Origin: Stenotrophomonas maltophilia
GTDB lineage: Bacteria > Pseudomonadota > Gammaproteobacteria > Xanthomonadales > Xanthomonadaceae
DNA: 64,000 nucleotides
Direction: 5' to 3'
Assembly (NCBI RefSeq): GCF_004920835.1
Contig: NZ_QFHO01000014.1
Location: forward strand, 39,799 to 103,798
Both the position numbers and the translations under genes were made by a program. The notes under the pieces were generated by a model. It was not told the DNA's origin and did no database searches. It worked only from the letters and a program-made list of their open reading frames with translations. Below are positions 26,573 through 35,846 of the stretch, one piece after another; within the stretch, counting starts at the first letter, position 1, and every line of letters starts with the position of its first letter.

Positions 26573-26584
26573 TTAACAATCTGT
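26573..26584. promoter_or_regulatory. Motif TTAACAATCTGT shared by both receptor leaders, copy A
   Basis: An exact 12-mer found 51-62 bp upstream of the receptor A start and again at 29809-29820 upstream of receptor B. It could be a shared regulator site or residual similarity from the gene duplication. Confidence 0.35.
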
Positions 26585-26615
26585 TCAGTTGCATTCCATT
26601 CAGTTGGACCGTAAC

Positions 26616-26630
26616 ACGCGTTTAACGCGT
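26616..26630. promoter_or_regulatory. Double ACGCGT palindrome upstream of receptor A
   Basis: ACGCGTTTAACGCGT: two self-complementary hexamers three bases apart, forming a 15-bp dyad about 100 bp upstream of the receptor A start. Candidate operator; no known regulator matched. Confidence 0.3.
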
Positions 26631-26846
26631 TCAACACGCAACCGTCATCTCGTCAAGCGGTCTTTGAGTTCAAAACAGCCCTGAAATCAATGGCTAACGA
26701 CAATTGTTTTGGTGTGTTTCAAAACATGGCAATGTGCGATGGATCCTTTCGTACTGCACGCAACGCTTCTGCATCAATGGGTTGCGCTAGCTGCGACGCC
26801 GATGTCCGTTGCCTGGATCGCGGCCGCTCGACCGCCTTCTGCGAGC

Positions 26847-26874
26847 AAAAAAAAGGCCCCGCCGAAGCGGGGCC
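26847..26874 (-). terminator. Strong intrinsic terminator of receptor B
   Basis: GGCCCCGC, loop, GCGGGGCC then T8 on the minus strand. It lies about 34 bp after the stop at 26908. Confidence 0.9.
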
Positions 26875-26907
26875 TGGTCCAGACACGAAGTCCGGAAAAC
26901 GACGGGA

Positions 26908-29697
26908 TCAGAAGTTGTACTTGACCTGGGCCGAGATCTGACGGCCGTAGACGCTGTAGAAGCCGTCGTTGAACGGGGTCGATTCGTTGCCCGGGTAGTT
27001 GTAGCGCTGGCCTTCCGGCAGCTTGTTGAACACGTTGTTGACCATCAGCGACAGGACCAGATCTTCCTGTGCCTGGTAGTTCATGCTCAGGTTGTACGTG
27101 GTGTACGAACCCCACTTGCCGGCCTTGGCGCCGGAGGAGTGGACATAGCCGTAGCTGCGGCCGGTGTAGGCCAGGTAGTTCGGGGTGCTGCCGACGTAGT
27201 TGGCGTACACGGTGGTGGTGAACTTGGCGATGTTCCACGCCACCGACAGATCGCCGCGGACCTTGGCGAAGTTGTCGTAGTACCACATGTTGTACGGATC
27301 GCTCAGCAGGTCGAGCTTGGCGGCACCCGGCATCGGCTGCACTTCACGCTTCAGCATGTTGGTGTAGTTGCCGGAGAACATCAGCGAGCCGAAGCGGCCG
27401 ATATCCTGCTGGTACTTGGCCGCCACGGTCACCGCTTCCAGGTTCTGGCTGGCAACGTTGAGCTTCGGCGTGTACACGCGGGTCAGGTTGCCACCGGCAT
27501 CGCGGGACACCCAGTTGGTCACGTCACCGCAGCTGGCCGAGGTGTTGTTCGGCAGGCCGTTGTGGCACTGGTACTCGGCCAGCAGCAGCTGGTCGCTGCT
27601 GAGAGTCTTGACCTCGTTCTTGATCTTCCAGTTGTAGTAGTCGGCCGACAGCGAGAAGTTGCTGACCGGGGCCCACACCACACCTGCGCTCCACACATCG
27701 GCGGTGATCGGCTTCAGGTCCGGATTGCCGGACTTTTCGCTGTACACCGAGGTGTTCTTGTAGAACGAGCAGGCCTCATCACGCAGGCCATAGCCCAGCT
27801 GGCTGCAGCGGTAGTAATCGTTCTGGCCGGACGAGTACGAACCGCTCATGCCCTGGAAGGCATCGGACAGGGTCGGTGCGCGGAAGGCGGTACCGTACTT
27901 GCCGCGCAGCAGCAGGCTCTCGATCGGACGGAATTCCAGGCCGATGCTGTAGGTGGCCTTGTCAACGGTCTTGTCGGCGATCTTGAAGGCGTCATAGCGG
28001 CCCGACGCGCTGACGGTCAGCTTGTCGTGCAGCGGCATGCGCAGCTCGCTGGTGACCGCGTAGTTGCTGCGGTGGCCGGCACCGGCGACGGCGGTGGTGC
28101 CCCACACATTGCCATCGACGAACGCCTGGTCCGGCGAGTAGTCCCAACCTTCGCTGCCACCTTCCAGCACGACGGCCAGGCCGGCGTCACCGCCCGGCAG
28201 GCTGAACAGCGAGCCGTTGGTCACCTGCACGCGGCCCAGGTTCTGCCAGGTCTTGCTGCGGTGGGTACCGTAGCCGGTGAAGCTGGCGAACTGGTCCGGA
28301 GTGATCGGCGAGTAGAAGGCCGCGTAGTCCGGGTTGTAGATGCCGAAGCCGCCAGCCGAGGTGCCCAGGCGCGGGCCCAGCACGGTCTGGCCGAAGAAAT
28401 CTTCGATCTTGTCCTTCCAGCGTACGAAGCGGTTCTGGTCCAGGCGGTACTCGCCACGGGTGAAGCTGGCGCTGTAGTCCCAGTCGCCGACCATGCCCTT
28501 GCCGCCCAGGGTGACCTGGTAGGCACGGCTTTCGTCGGAGTTCATGATGTTGTTGTAGTGGCCCGGGCCGATTTCTTCCGGCGCGAAGGCACGCTGCAGG
28601 TTCACGACCTTGCCCAGGCCCTGGTCGTAGAAGCCGCCCATGACCGACTTGGTGCCCCACCAGAGGGCGCTGGAGCCGGAGGTGAACTCGGTCTTTTCCT
28701 TGCTGTACAGCACGTCGGCGAACAGCTGGAAGTTGTCGTTCACGTCGAAGGTCATCGACGAGTAGAACTGGCCGCTGTTCTTGCCGTTCTTCAGGGTCTT
28801 GTAGCCGGCGCTGTACACCGAACCGCAGGACTCGCCCGACGGGCGCTGGCCGACCACGGTGGTGCCGTCATACAGCCCTGCCACGTTGGCGCAACGGCTC
28901 GGGTCCATCATCAGCAGCTTGTTGTCAGCGTTGGTGATGACGGCGAAGTCGTTCGACGGAACCTGGGCGGTGTAGCCGACCGGGTTGTTCTGGCGGGTGA
29001 TGTCGCGCTGGTAGCCCCAGATCGGGCTGCCATTCTCGATCTGCACGTTGAACAGTGCATGGAAGCGGTCATCGAAGGCATTGATGCCCTTGGCAGCGCT
29101 GAAGCGGATGTTGCTGCCACCGCCTTCAGTGTAGGTGCCGCCACGGAGGGTCATGGTGCCGCCGTCCATGCGCTCCTTCAGGATGATGTTGACCACACCG
29201 GCGATCGCGTCCGAACCGTACAGCGAGGACTGGCCGCCCGGCAGCACTTCGATGCGCTCGACGATGTCGATCGGAATGCCGCTGATGTTGTTGAAGGTTT
29301 CGCTGCCGTTGTACAGCGCCGGATACGAGAGCATCGGGCGGCCGTTGATCAGGTACTTGGTGTAGCCCGGATTCAGGCCGAACATGCCGGCTGCCTCGGC
29401 GCCCTGGGTGAACGAACCCGAGGTCTGGCCGCCCTGCAGGCCGCCGGTGGTCAGCGACGACTGCTGCAGCACTTCAGCAACACTGCTGAAGCCGCGGGTC
29501 TGGATGTCTTGTGCGGTGATGGACATCACCGGGGTCTGGGTTTCAACCTGGGTCTGCGGGATCAGCGAACCTGTGACGGTGATCTTGTCCAGGTTGGTCG
29601 CCTTGTCCTGGGCCATTGCCGGGGAGGCGGCCATCAGAGCGGAAATCAGGGCGACGGCGAGCGTATTGCGACGTGCGGTGTTGCTTACGTATTTCAT
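26908..29697 (-). CDS. TonB-dependent receptor (paralogue B)
   Basis: 929 aa outer-membrane receptor, near-paralogue of the gene at 23715-26522. The ATG at 29697 precedes a signal peptide ending PAMAQ; upstream codons in frame lack signal-peptide character. It has a TonB-box-like LDKITVTGSLIPQT, a plug with FTQGAEAAGMFGLNPGYTKY and GSDAIAGVVNIILKERMDGG, and a barrel ending in Phe (VKYNF). The divergent mrp gene begins 213 bp away. The ligand is unknown; its position in a run of peptidases suggests peptide uptake. Confidence 0.92.
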   Translation of the reverse strand: MKYVSNTARRNTLAVALISALMAASPAMAQDKATNLDKITVTGSLIPQTQVETQTPVMSITAQDIQTRGFSSVAEVLQQSSLTTGGLQGGQTSGSFTQGAEAAGMFGLNPGYTKYLINGRPMLSYPALYNGSETFNNISGIPIDIVERIEVLPGGQSSLYGSDAIAGVVNIILKERMDGGTMTLRGGTYTEGGGSNIRFSAAKGINAFDDRFHALFNVQIENGSPIWGYQRDITRQNNPVGYTAQVPSNDFAVITNADNKLLMMDPSRCANVAGLYDGTTVVGQRPSGESCGSVYSAGYKTLKNGKNSGQFYSSMTFDVNDNFQLFADVLYSKEKTEFTSGSSALWWGTKSVMGGFYDQGLGKVVNLQRAFAPEEIGPGHYNNIMNSDESRAYQVTLGGKGMVGDWDYSASFTRGEYRLDQNRFVRWKDKIEDFFGQTVLGPRLGTSAGGFGIYNPDYAAFYSPITPDQFASFTGYGTHRSKTWQNLGRVQVTNGSLFSLPGGDAGLAVVLEGGSEGWDYSPDQAFVDGNVWGTTAVAGAGHRSNYAVTSELRMPLHDKLTVSASGRYDAFKIADKTVDKATYSIGLEFRPIESLLLRGKYGTAFRAPTLSDAFQGMSGSYSSGQNDYYRCSQLGYGLRDEACSFYKNTSVYSEKSGNPDLKPITADVWSAGVVWAPVSNFSLSADYYNWKIKNEVKTLSSDQLLLAEYQCHNGLPNNTSASCGDVTNWVSRDAGGNLTRVYTPKLNVASQNLEAVTVAAKYQQDIGRFGSLMFSGNYTNMLKREVQPMPGAAKLDLLSDPYNMWYYDNFAKVRGDLSVAWNIAKFTTTVYANYVGSTPNYLAYTGRSYGYVHSSGAKAGKWGSYTTYNLSMNYQAQEDLVLSLMVNNVFNKLPEGQRYNYPGNESTPFNDGFYSVYGRQISAQVKYNF

Positions 29698-29808
29698 GTA
29701 GTTCCATTGGAGAGCAAAAACAAAATCGGCACTGCGCATGCGCCATCGTGCGCGCTGGAAAGCCAGCTTCGCAGCCCAAAACAGTGCTCTGCGAACGTAA
29801 CATGAACT

Positions 29809-29820
29809 TAACAATCTGTG
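29809..29820. promoter_or_regulatory. Motif TTAACAATCTGT shared by both receptor leaders, copy B
   Basis: Exact match to 26573-26584, 112-123 bp upstream of the receptor B start and about 90 bp upstream of mrp in the divergent region. Confidence 0.35.
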
Positions 29821-29910
29821 CACGAATCTGTAGCAACCCTGAATTTCAGTCAGGTTGCGTCCAGCTTGTATGATGTTGGGTTATTACCCCTGACCCCGCC
29901 GGTGCTCGTT

Positions 29911-30765
29911 GTGAACAGTTCTCCCCGCCGTCCCCATGCCAGCCAGGTCCAGAAGGGACTGACGCCGCATGCCCGCATCCGCAACGTGATCGCGGTCGGC
30001 TCGGGCAAGGGCGGTGTCGGCAAGTCGACCACGTCGGTCAACCTGGCCGTGGCGCTGCAACAGTTGGGCGCGCGCGTCGGCGTGCTCGATGCAGACATCT
30101 ACGGCCCGAGCGTGCCGGCCATGCTGGGCCTGTCCGGTCGCCCGGAAAGCCCCGACAACAAGAGCATCGAGCCACTGCGCGCATTCGGCGTGGACACCAT
30201 GTCGATCGGCTATCTGATCGAAGAGGACACGCCGATGATCTGGCGCGGTCCGATGGCCACCTCGGCGATGACCCAGCTGTTCAACGACACCCTGTGGGAC
30301 GACCTGGACTTCCTGCTGATCGATCTGCCGCCGGGTACCGGTGACATCCAGCTGACCCTGACCCAGAAGATCCCGTTGGCCGGGGCGGTGATCGTCACCA
30401 CGCCGCAGGACATCGCCACCCTGGATGCGAAGAAGGCGCTGAAGATGTTCGAGAAGGTCGAGGTGCCGGTGCTGGGCATCGTCGAGAACATGGCAGTGCA
30501 TACCTGCAGCAACTGCGGCCATGTCGAGCACCTGTTCGGGGAGGGCGGTGGCGAGCGCATGGCCGCGCAGTACGGCGTGCCGCTGCTGGGTTCGCTGCCG
30601 CTGCAGATCGGCATCCGCGAGCAGGGCGATGCCGGGACGCCCATCACCGTCGCCCAGCCGGACTCGGTACCGGCGCAGGCCTATCGTCATGCCGCACAGC
30701 GCCTGATCGAGGAAGTGGGCAAGCGCCCGCGCGCCTCGATCCCGATCCTGTCGTCGCTGCTGTAA
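29911..30765 (+). CDS. apbC: Mrp/ApbC-type Fe-S cluster carrier ATPase
   Basis: 284 aa cytoplasmic P-loop ATPase that carries or inserts iron-sulfur clusters. The deviant Walker A GSGKGGVGKSTT lies at residues 30-41, the Walker B-like segment is DFLLIDLPPGTGD, and the cluster-holding CSNC is near residue 200. The N-terminal DUF59 domain of longer homologues is absent, as in several proteobacterial forms. The start is taken as the GTG at 29911; an in-frame GTG at 29818 would add 31 unlikely residues. It is divergent from the TonB receptor B gene. Confidence 0.92.
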   Translation: MNSSPRRPHASQVQKGLTPHARIRNVIAVGSGKGGVGKSTTSVNLAVALQQLGARVGVLDADIYGPSVPAMLGLSGRPESPDNKSIEPLRAFGVDTMSIGYLIEEDTPMIWRGPMATSAMTQLFNDTLWDDLDFLLIDLPPGTGDIQLTLTQKIPLAGAVIVTTPQDIATLDAKKALKMFEKVEVPVLGIVENMAVHTCSNCGHVEHLFGEGGGERMAAQYGVPLLGSLPLQIGIREQGDAGTPITVAQPDSVPAQAYRHAAQRLIEEVGKRPRASIPILSSLL

Positions 30766-30844
30766 GGGACGGGGCAGGGGCCGGCGACGATGCCCGGCCC
30801 CCTGCTAGAATCCTCGCGCCCCCTCGTATTCCCCAGGACAAAGC

Positions 30845-31417
30845 ATGAGCATCAAGAGTGACCGTTGGATCCGCCGCATGTCCGAGCAGCACGGCATGAT
30901 CGAGCCGTTCGAGGCCGGGCAGGTCAAGCAGGCCAACGGCGAGCGCATCGTCAGCTACGGCACCTCCAGCTACGGCTATGACGTGCGCTGCTCGCGCGAG
31001 TTCAAGGTGTTCACCAACATCAACTCGACGATCGTCGATCCCAAGCATTTCGATCCGGGCAGCTTCGTCGACATCGTCGGTGACGAGTGCATCATTCCGC
31101 CGAACAGCTTCGCGCTGGCACGCACGGTCGAGTACTTCCGCATTCCGCGCGACACCCTGGTGGTGTGCCTGGGCAAGAGCACCTACGCGCGCTGCGGCAT
31201 CATCGTCAACGTGACCCCGCTGGAGCCGGAATGGGAAGGCCACGTGACCCTGGAATTCAGCAACACCACGCCGCTGCCGGCGCGCATCTACGCCAACGAA
31301 GGCGTGGCGCAGATGCTGTTCTTCCAGGCCGCAGCCGATGACGTCTGCGAAACGTCGTACCGCGATCGTGGTGGCAAGTACCAGGGCCAGACCGGCGTGA
31401 CCTTGCCGCGTACCTGA
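30845..31417 (+). CDS. dcd: dCTP deaminase
   Basis: 190 aa cytoplasmic enzyme deaminating dCTP to dUTP for thymidylate synthesis. The whole-length family pattern is present: [69 protein letters not shown] (with the catalytic Glu and the nucleotide-binding Arg/Ser), and [11 protein letters not shown]. The length matches E. coli Dcd. AGGACAAAGC precedes the ATG. The gap to mrp is 79 bp, so the two may be co-transcribed. Confidence 0.95.
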   Translation: MSIKSDRWIRRMSEQHGMIEPFEAGQVKQANGERIVSYGTSSYGYDVRCSREFKVFTNINSTIVDPKHFDPGSFVDIVGDECIIPPNSFALARTVEYFRIPRDTLVVCLGKSTYARCGIIVNVTPLEPEWEGHVTLEFSNTTPLPARIYANEGVAQMLFFQAAADDVCETSYRDRGGKYQGQTGVTLPRT

Positions 31418-31439
31418 CTGCCTGCGTCAGCGCGTATCG

Positions 31440-31514
31440 GTAGCGCCGGGCCATGCCCGGCGTTTCCGTTTGTGGGGCTGCGCGCTGCTTTCGCCGGGCA
31501 GGGCCCGGCGCTAC
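31440..31514. repeat. REP (GTAG-type) inverted pair, GCCGGGC family
   Basis: Forward unit 31440-31462 (CGCCGGGC/GCCCGGCG stem) and inverted unit 31492-31514 ending CTAC, separated by 29 bp. It lies between the convergent dcd and small membrane-protein genes and could act as a bidirectional transcript end. Confidence 0.85.
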
Positions 31515-31515
31515 C

Positions 31516-31683
31516 TTATTTCCCGCGACCGAACAGCATCGCGATACCGACGCCGACCAGCGCCACCGGCCACCAGGTCAGCAGCAGCTTGGACAGGTTC
31601 AGGTGGGTCCAGCCCAGGTTGCTGGCGAGCATGAACAGCCCGACCAGGATCAGCAGGACGGCGGCAACGAGGTTGAATCGCAT
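31516..31683 (-). CDS. Small two-helix membrane protein
   Basis: 55 aa: MRFNLVAAVLLILVGLFMLA, then a polar turn (SNLGWTHLNLSKLLL), then TWWPVALVGVGIAMLF and GRGK. The pattern of two TM helices with a central N-L-G-W and a W-W-P resembles the LiaI/LiaF-like TM region (DUF5668 type) of envelope-stress proteins. The function is unknown. It is 14 bp downstream of the HIT gene on the same strand. Confidence 0.7.
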   Translation of the reverse strand: MRFNLVAAVLLILVGLFMLASNLGWTHLNLSKLLLTWWPVALVGVGIAMLFGRGK

Positions 31684-31697
31684 CGGTCGGCAACGGC

Positions 31698-32120
31698 TCA
31701 GGACTGGGCCGGATATCCTAGCCGTTCCTTCCAGTAGGCGACATGCTGGTCCAGCGCTGCCGGCTCGTAGCGGTGCGCCGGGCCGCTGCCCCAGACCGGT
31801 CCCGGCCAGGCCGGATCGCCGTCGTGGCGGCCGATCACGTGGAAGTGCAGCTGGCGCACGATGTTGCCCAGCGCGCCGATATTGATCTTCTCCACCCCGT
31901 CGGAACCGTGCAGGGCCTTGCAGGCGCGGTTGAGCTCGGTGCGCAGCTTGTCCTGCTGCTCGCCGTCCAGCTCGATCCACTCGGTCACCCCGGCCAGGCG
32001 CGGTACCAGCACCAGCCAGGGGAATCGTTCGTCGTTCATCAGCCGCACTTGCGACAACGGTCCTTCCGCCACCAGCACGCTATCGGTGGCCAGGCGTGAA
32101 TCGAGTTCGAAATCGCTCAT
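31698..32120 (-). CDS. HIT-family protein
   Basis: 140 aa cytoplasmic nucleotide hydrolase or transferase-like protein. It shows the HIT core ([27 protein letters not shown], then [32 protein letters not shown]). The HxHxH signature reads H-F-H-V-I, keeping the first and middle His but not the third; this matches a known bacterial subfamily, so it is not necessarily broken. The start ATG overlaps the stop of the upstream dienelactone-hydrolase gene by four bases (ATGA), indicating translational coupling. Confidence 0.85.
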   Translation of the reverse strand: MSDFELDSRLATDSVLVAEGPLSQVRLMNDERFPWLVLVPRLAGVTEWIELDGEQQDKLRTELNRACKALHGSDGVEKINIGALGNIVRQLHFHVIGRHDGDPAWPGPVWGSGPAHRYEPAALDQHVAYWKERLGYPAQS

Positions 32121-32788
32121 CCAAGATGCTCCGAGAAGAAGTCCAGGGTGCGTTGCAGCGCCAGGGTGGCGCTGTCTGGATCATACGCATGTCCGACCTC
32201 CCGGTTGAAGGCGTGATCGGCCGGATAGACGTAGGTGGCCATCTGCGGCAGCTTCTGGCGATGGGCCTGGATGGCGTCCGGCGGGATGCTCTTGTCCTGG
32301 GCGCCGAAGTGGAAAATCACCGGGGCTTTTGGCGTCTCATCGAGGAACTGGACGTTGCGAGCACCGTAGTAGCTGACCGAAGGCAGGCCCAGGCGCAGTG
32401 CGGACAGCAGGGCGACGCTGCCGCCCCAGCAGTAACCGACCGTGCCGACCTTGCCGTAAGGGGCCAGCCGGGTCGCTGCGGCACGGACCACCTCCAGTGC
32501 CTTCTCCATGCCCAGAGCGGTCACCCGCTCCAGGCCCTGCTTCACGCCGTCGGCGTCGTAGGGCAGGGCGTCCGGATCGGCATCAGCGCCATCGACCAGG
32601 TCGAAGAACGACGGCGCCAGCACCGCATAGCCTTCGGCGGCAAAGCGCTCGGCCACGCTGCGGATGTGCGGGTTGGCGCCGAAGATTTCCTGCACCACCA
32701 CCAGCCCGCCGCGCGGGGTGCCCTCGGGCAGGGCCTGCCAGGCGCGGACAGGGCCATGATGCGTATCCAGGGTGATCCACTCGGCCAT
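32117..32788 (-). CDS. Dienelactone hydrolase family protein
   Basis: 223 aa alpha/beta hydrolase. The nucleophile elbow is GYCWGG (Cys in place of Ser, typical of dienelactone hydrolase). The Asp and His ligands lie in [13 protein letters not shown] and [12 protein letters not shown]. In this family a general carboxymethylenebutenolidase-like activity is often assigned without proof. The ATG at 32788 is chosen because GAGG lies about nine bases upstream; an ATG two codons earlier is possible. It overlaps the HIT gene by four bases. Confidence 0.88.
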   Translation of the reverse strand: MAEWITLDTHHGPVRAWQALPEGTPRGGLVVVQEIFGANPHIRSVAERFAAEGYAVLAPSFFDLVDGADADPDALPYDADGVKQGLERVTALGMEKALEVVRAAATRLAPYGKVGTVGYCWGGSVALLSALRLGLPSVSYYGARNVQFLDETPKAPVIFHFGAQDKSIPPDAIQAHRQKLPQMATYVYPADHAFNREVGHAYDPDSATLALQRTLDFFSEHLG

Positions 32789-32992
32789 CGTCATCTACCT
32801 CGTTGTGGGGAACCGGACTGCATTGTCGGTGCTGCGCGGGTTAGCGCGGTGTCAGCGGCTGTGCGTGATCAGGCGGCTGGCCATTCAGAGCGCGGCCGCC
32901 AACCCCGGTATACTGGCGCCCTTTCAGGCCCCGGCCCCCAGGAACCCCTGCCACGACGGCAGGGGCCCAGGCCCCCAGAGTCCCGCGATTCC

Positions 32993-34354
32993 ATGTCCCA
33001 GCTGAACCCCAAAGTCGGCTTCGTCAGCCTTGGCTGCCCGAAGGCCCTTGTCGATTCCGAGCGCATCCTTACCCAGTTGCGGTCCGAGGGATACGACATC
33101 GTCCCGTCCTACGATTCGGCCGACGTGGTGGTGGTCAACACCTGTGGCTTCATCGATTCGGCGGTGACCGAATCGCTGGACGCCATCGGCGAGGCGATGA
33201 ACCAGAACGGCAAGGTGATCGTCACCGGCTGCCTGGGCAAGCGCCCGGAACAGATCCGCGAGGCCTATCCGAACGTGCTGGCGGTGTCCGGCCCGCAGGA
33301 CTACCAGAGCGTGATGGAGGCCGTGCACGAAGCGCTGCCGCCCAAGCACGACCCGTTCGTGGATCTGGTGCCTGACTACGGCATCAAGCTGACCCCGCGG
33401 CATTACGCGTACCTGAAGATTTCCGAAGGCTGCAACCACAAGTGCAGCTTCTGCATCATTCCGTCGATGCGCGGCAAGCTGGTCTCGCGCCCGGTTGATG
33501 AGGTGCTGCGTGAAGCCGAGCGCCTGGTGCGCGGCGGCGTGCGTGAGTTGCTGGTGGTGTCGCAGGACACCTCTGCCTACGGCGTGGACGTGAAGTACGC
33601 CGAGAAGATGTGGCGCGACAAGGCCTACCAGACCCGCCTGAAGGCACTGTGCGAAGGCCTGTCCGAGCTGGATGCGTGGGTGCGCATGCACTACGTCTAC
33701 CCGTACCCGCACGTGGACGAGGTGGTGCCGCTGATGGCCGAGAACCGCATCCTGCCGTACCTGGACATCCCGTTCCAGCACGCCAGCCCGCGCATCCTGC
33801 GTCTGATGAAGCGCCCCGGCGCGGTCGAAAAGACCCTGGAGCGCGTGCAGAACTGGCGCCGCATCGCGCCGGACATCACCGTGCGCTCCACCTTCATCGT
33901 CGGCTTCCCGGGCGAGACCGAAGCCGAATTCGAAGAGCTGCTGTCGTTCCTGGACGAAGCGCAGCTGGACCGCGTCGGTGCGTTCGCCTACTCGCCGGTC
34001 GAAGGTGCCACCGCCAATGACCTGCCCGATGCAGTGCCGGAAGAAGTGAAGCAGGAGCGCCTGGCCCGATTCATGGAAAAGCAGGCGCAGATTTCCGCCG
34101 CACGACTGGAAGCCAAGATCGGCACCGTGCAGCAGTGCCTGGTCGACGCCATCGAAGGCGATATCGCCGTGGCCCGCTCCAAGGCCGATGCCCCGGAGAT
34201 CGACGGCCTGGTGCATATCCAGAACGCCGATCAGGTGCCGCTGCGCGTGGGTGAGTTCGTCGACGTGGAAATCACCGAGAGCGACGAGCACGACCTGTAC
34301 GGTGACGCGCTGCCGGCCGCCACCCGCCCGGCATTCGATCTCAAGATGCTGTGA
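32993..34354 (+). CDS. rimO: Ribosomal protein S12 (Asp88) methylthiotransferase RimO
   Basis: 453 aa radical-SAM enzyme adding a methylthio group to an aspartate of ribosomal protein S12. The auxiliary [4Fe-4S] cysteines are Cys15 ([13 protein letters not shown]), Cys51 (NTCGF) and Cys80 (TGCLGKRP). The radical-SAM triad is Cys147, Cys151 and Cys154 (GCNHKCSFC). The C-terminal TRAM domain is present (about 370-440). The ATG at 32993 gives the normal N-terminus. The stop overlaps the next gene by four bases (GTGA). Confidence 0.96.
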   Translation: MSQLNPKVGFVSLGCPKALVDSERILTQLRSEGYDIVPSYDSADVVVVNTCGFIDSAVTESLDAIGEAMNQNGKVIVTGCLGKRPEQIREAYPNVLAVSGPQDYQSVMEAVHEALPPKHDPFVDLVPDYGIKLTPRHYAYLKISEGCNHKCSFCIIPSMRGKLVSRPVDEVLREAERLVRGGVRELLVVSQDTSAYGVDVKYAEKMWRDKAYQTRLKALCEGLSELDAWVRMHYVYPYPHVDEVVPLMAENRILPYLDIPFQHASPRILRLMKRPGAVEKTLERVQNWRRIAPDITVRSTFIVGFPGETEAEFEELLSFLDEAQLDRVGAFAYSPVEGATANDLPDAVPEEVKQERLARFMEKQAQISAARLEAKIGTVQQCLVDAIEGDIAVARSKADAPEIDGLVHIQNADQVPLRVGEFVDVEITESDEHDLYGDALPAATRPAFDLKML

Positions 34355-35196
34355 CCGCAGCGACGACCGCCGCCGGTGACGGCAGCGGTGTCCGTCGCTT
34401 CGTGCCGCCGCCGCGTGCGGCGGTCGACGCCACTGTATTCGAGCACCCGGTGTTTGCGGGGTTGAAGGACTTCCATGACCTGCTGGCTGGCCGCGAATGG
34501 CCAGCCATCGCCGATCTGGATGTGCGGCTGGGGCTGCCGGGACTGCACCTGGTCGAGCAGGATGCCACGCTGCTGGCCGACGGCCTGCACTACGAAGTGC
34601 GCATCGCACAGGGGCGCCTCGCGACCCGTGCCGACAATTGGCACGACCTGTTCAATGCGCTGGTGTGGGCACGCTATCGGCAACTCAAACATGCACTCAA
34701 TGCGCGGCAGTGCATGCATATCGAGTCCATGCCGCCGGGCCAGCGCAACCGCGCGCAGGCCGCGCTGACCCAGTTCGACGAAACCGGCGTGATCGTGCGC
34801 GTGCGCAATCACGCGTTGCTGGCTGCGTGGGATGCGCACGACTGGCGCGCGTTGTTCGAACCTGCGCACTGGCAGAGCGGCGACATCGCCATCGCTGCGG
34901 TATTCGGCCATGCATTGATGGAGCAGGCGGTGCTGCCTGGACGCAGGCTGGTGGGCAAGTGCGTGGTGGTGCAGGGTGATGCCGACGCGGAGTGTGTCGA
35001 TGCCGTCGCACGGGCCATCACCGTGGGCGGGGTACTGACGGATCCCTTGCAACTGCGGCCCCTGCCGCTGGCTGGCATTCCCGGCTGGTACGAGGTGCAG
35101 GATGCTGCCTTCTACGCAGATGCCGACTATTTCCGCCCGCTGCGTGCCGGCCGCGCGTATCCGGCGCCGTTGCCTGGCGGTAGAGTCGACTGTTAG
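34351..35196 (+). CDS. DUF3025 domain protein, ending inside a REP unit
   Basis: 281 aa cytoplasmic protein with the DUF3025 signature [26 protein letters not shown] (about residues 95-120). No catalytic role is known. The GTG start at 34351 overlaps the rimO TGA, so the pair is coupled. The last codons (GGRVDC and TAG) are read from a GTAG-headed REP unit (35180-35202), meaning the repeat has been incorporated into the 3' end of the coding sequence. greB converges from the right, using the paired REP unit. Confidence 0.82.
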   Translation: MTAATTAAGDGSGVRRFVPPPRAAVDATVFEHPVFAGLKDFHDLLAGREWPAIADLDVRLGLPGLHLVEQDATLLADGLHYEVRIAQGRLATRADNWHDLFNALVWARYRQLKHALNARQCMHIESMPPGQRNRAQAALTQFDETGVIVRVRNHALLAAWDAHDWRALFEPAHWQSGDIAIAAVFGHALMEQAVLPGRRLVGKCVVVQGDADAECVDAVARAITVGGVLTDPLQLRPLPLAGIPGWYEVQDAAFYADADYFRPLRAGRAYPAPLPGGRVDC

Positions 35197-35256
35197 TCGA
35201 CTGCTCTTCCTGCAGCACCGCGAAAACCCCGCGCTGCGCGCGATAGTCGACTCTAC
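35180..35256. repeat. REP inverted pair (GTCGAC family) between convergent genes
   Basis: GTAGAGTCGACT at 35180-35191 and its exact complement AGTCGACTCTAC at 35245-35256, plus an inner AGTCGACT at 35195-35202. The left copy codes for the end of the DUF3025 protein. The GTAG of the right copy (minus strand) gives the TAG stop of greB. Confidence 0.85.
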
Positions 35257-35759
35257 AGGGGCTCGTAGTCCACGCCGATCACCGCAAAAGTATGCGGCCC
35301 GCTCGGCAGCTCCACCGAGAATTCATCATCCAGCCGTTTCTTCAGCAGCGCACGCGCCAGCGGTGAGTCGATGCTGATCCAGCCCAATCCCGCATCGGTC
35401 TCGTCCGGGCCGACGATGCGGTAGCGGCTGGTCTGCCCGCTGTCCACGTTCTCCAGTTCCACCCACGCACCGAAGAACACCGCCTGCGGATCGGTCGGCG
35501 TGGTATCGACCACCCGCAGCGACTCCAGCCGCTTGGTCAGGTAGCGAACGCGACGGTCGATCTCGCCCAGCTGCTTCTTGCGGTAGGTGTACTCGGCGTT
35601 TTCCGAACGGTCGCCTTCTGCAGCCGCCGCGGCCAGTGCTTTCACCACTTCGGGGCGCCGCACACGCCACAGCTCATCCAGTTCAGCCTTCAACCGTGCA
35701 TGGCCGGAGGCGGTGATCAGTGCGGTGCTCTTTTCTGCAGGGGGACGCCAACGCGACAT
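35253..35759 (-). CDS. greB: Transcription elongation factor GreB
   Basis: 168 aa. It rescues backtracked RNA polymerase by stimulating transcript cleavage. The N-terminal coiled-coil hairpin (about 10-80, [35 protein letters not shown]) carries the acidic tip, including the D-R-S-E-N-A-E-Y motif. The FKBP-like C-terminal domain has [23 protein letters not shown]. GreB rather than GreA is suggested by the [16 protein letters not shown] segment and the basic N-terminus. The TAG stop is part of the REP unit at 35245-35256. Confidence 0.93.
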   Translation of the reverse strand: MSRWRPPAEKSTALITASGHARLKAELDELWRVRRPEVVKALAAAAAEGDRSENAEYTYRKKQLGEIDRRVRYLTKRLESLRVVDTTPTDPQAVFFGAWVELENVDSGQTSRYRIVGPDETDAGLGWISIDSPLARALLKKRLDDEFSVELPSGPHTFAVIGVDYEPL

Positions 35760-35796
35760 ATGGTGCGATTTCTTTTCAGGGGAGCGATGGAGGCGT

Positions 35797-35835
35797 GGGG
35801 TCGGATCCCTTTCCACGGGAAAGGGCTCTGACCCC
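35797..35835. repeat. Palindromic repeat, GGGGTC...GACCCC family
   Basis: An imperfect 39-bp palindrome (GGGGTCGGATCCCTTTCC ... GGAAAGGG-CTCTGACCCC type) in the greB leader. The same family forms a perfect 41-bp palindrome at 63905-63945. The flanking GCAGCTA (35844-35850) is shared and contains the stop of the YjgR gene. Confidence 0.8.
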
Positions 35836-35846
35836 AGCAGGGGCAG

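Larger units (their letters stand above)
26523..26907. other. 385-bp region between the two receptor paralogues
   Basis: No gene is supported. It holds the leader and promoter area of receptor A (26523-26700), including a TTAACAATCTGT motif (26573-26584) and the double palindrome ACGCGTTTAACGCGT (26616-26630). The terminator of receptor B is at 26847-26874. The middle (26640-26800) shows nothing recognisable. Confidence 0.6.

Noticed and set aside
31698..32120. Missing third His of the HIT triad considered as inactivation.
   Set aside because: The H-x-H-x-I form is, to my knowledge, shared by other bacterial members of this subfamily, so it is not evidence of a broken gene.
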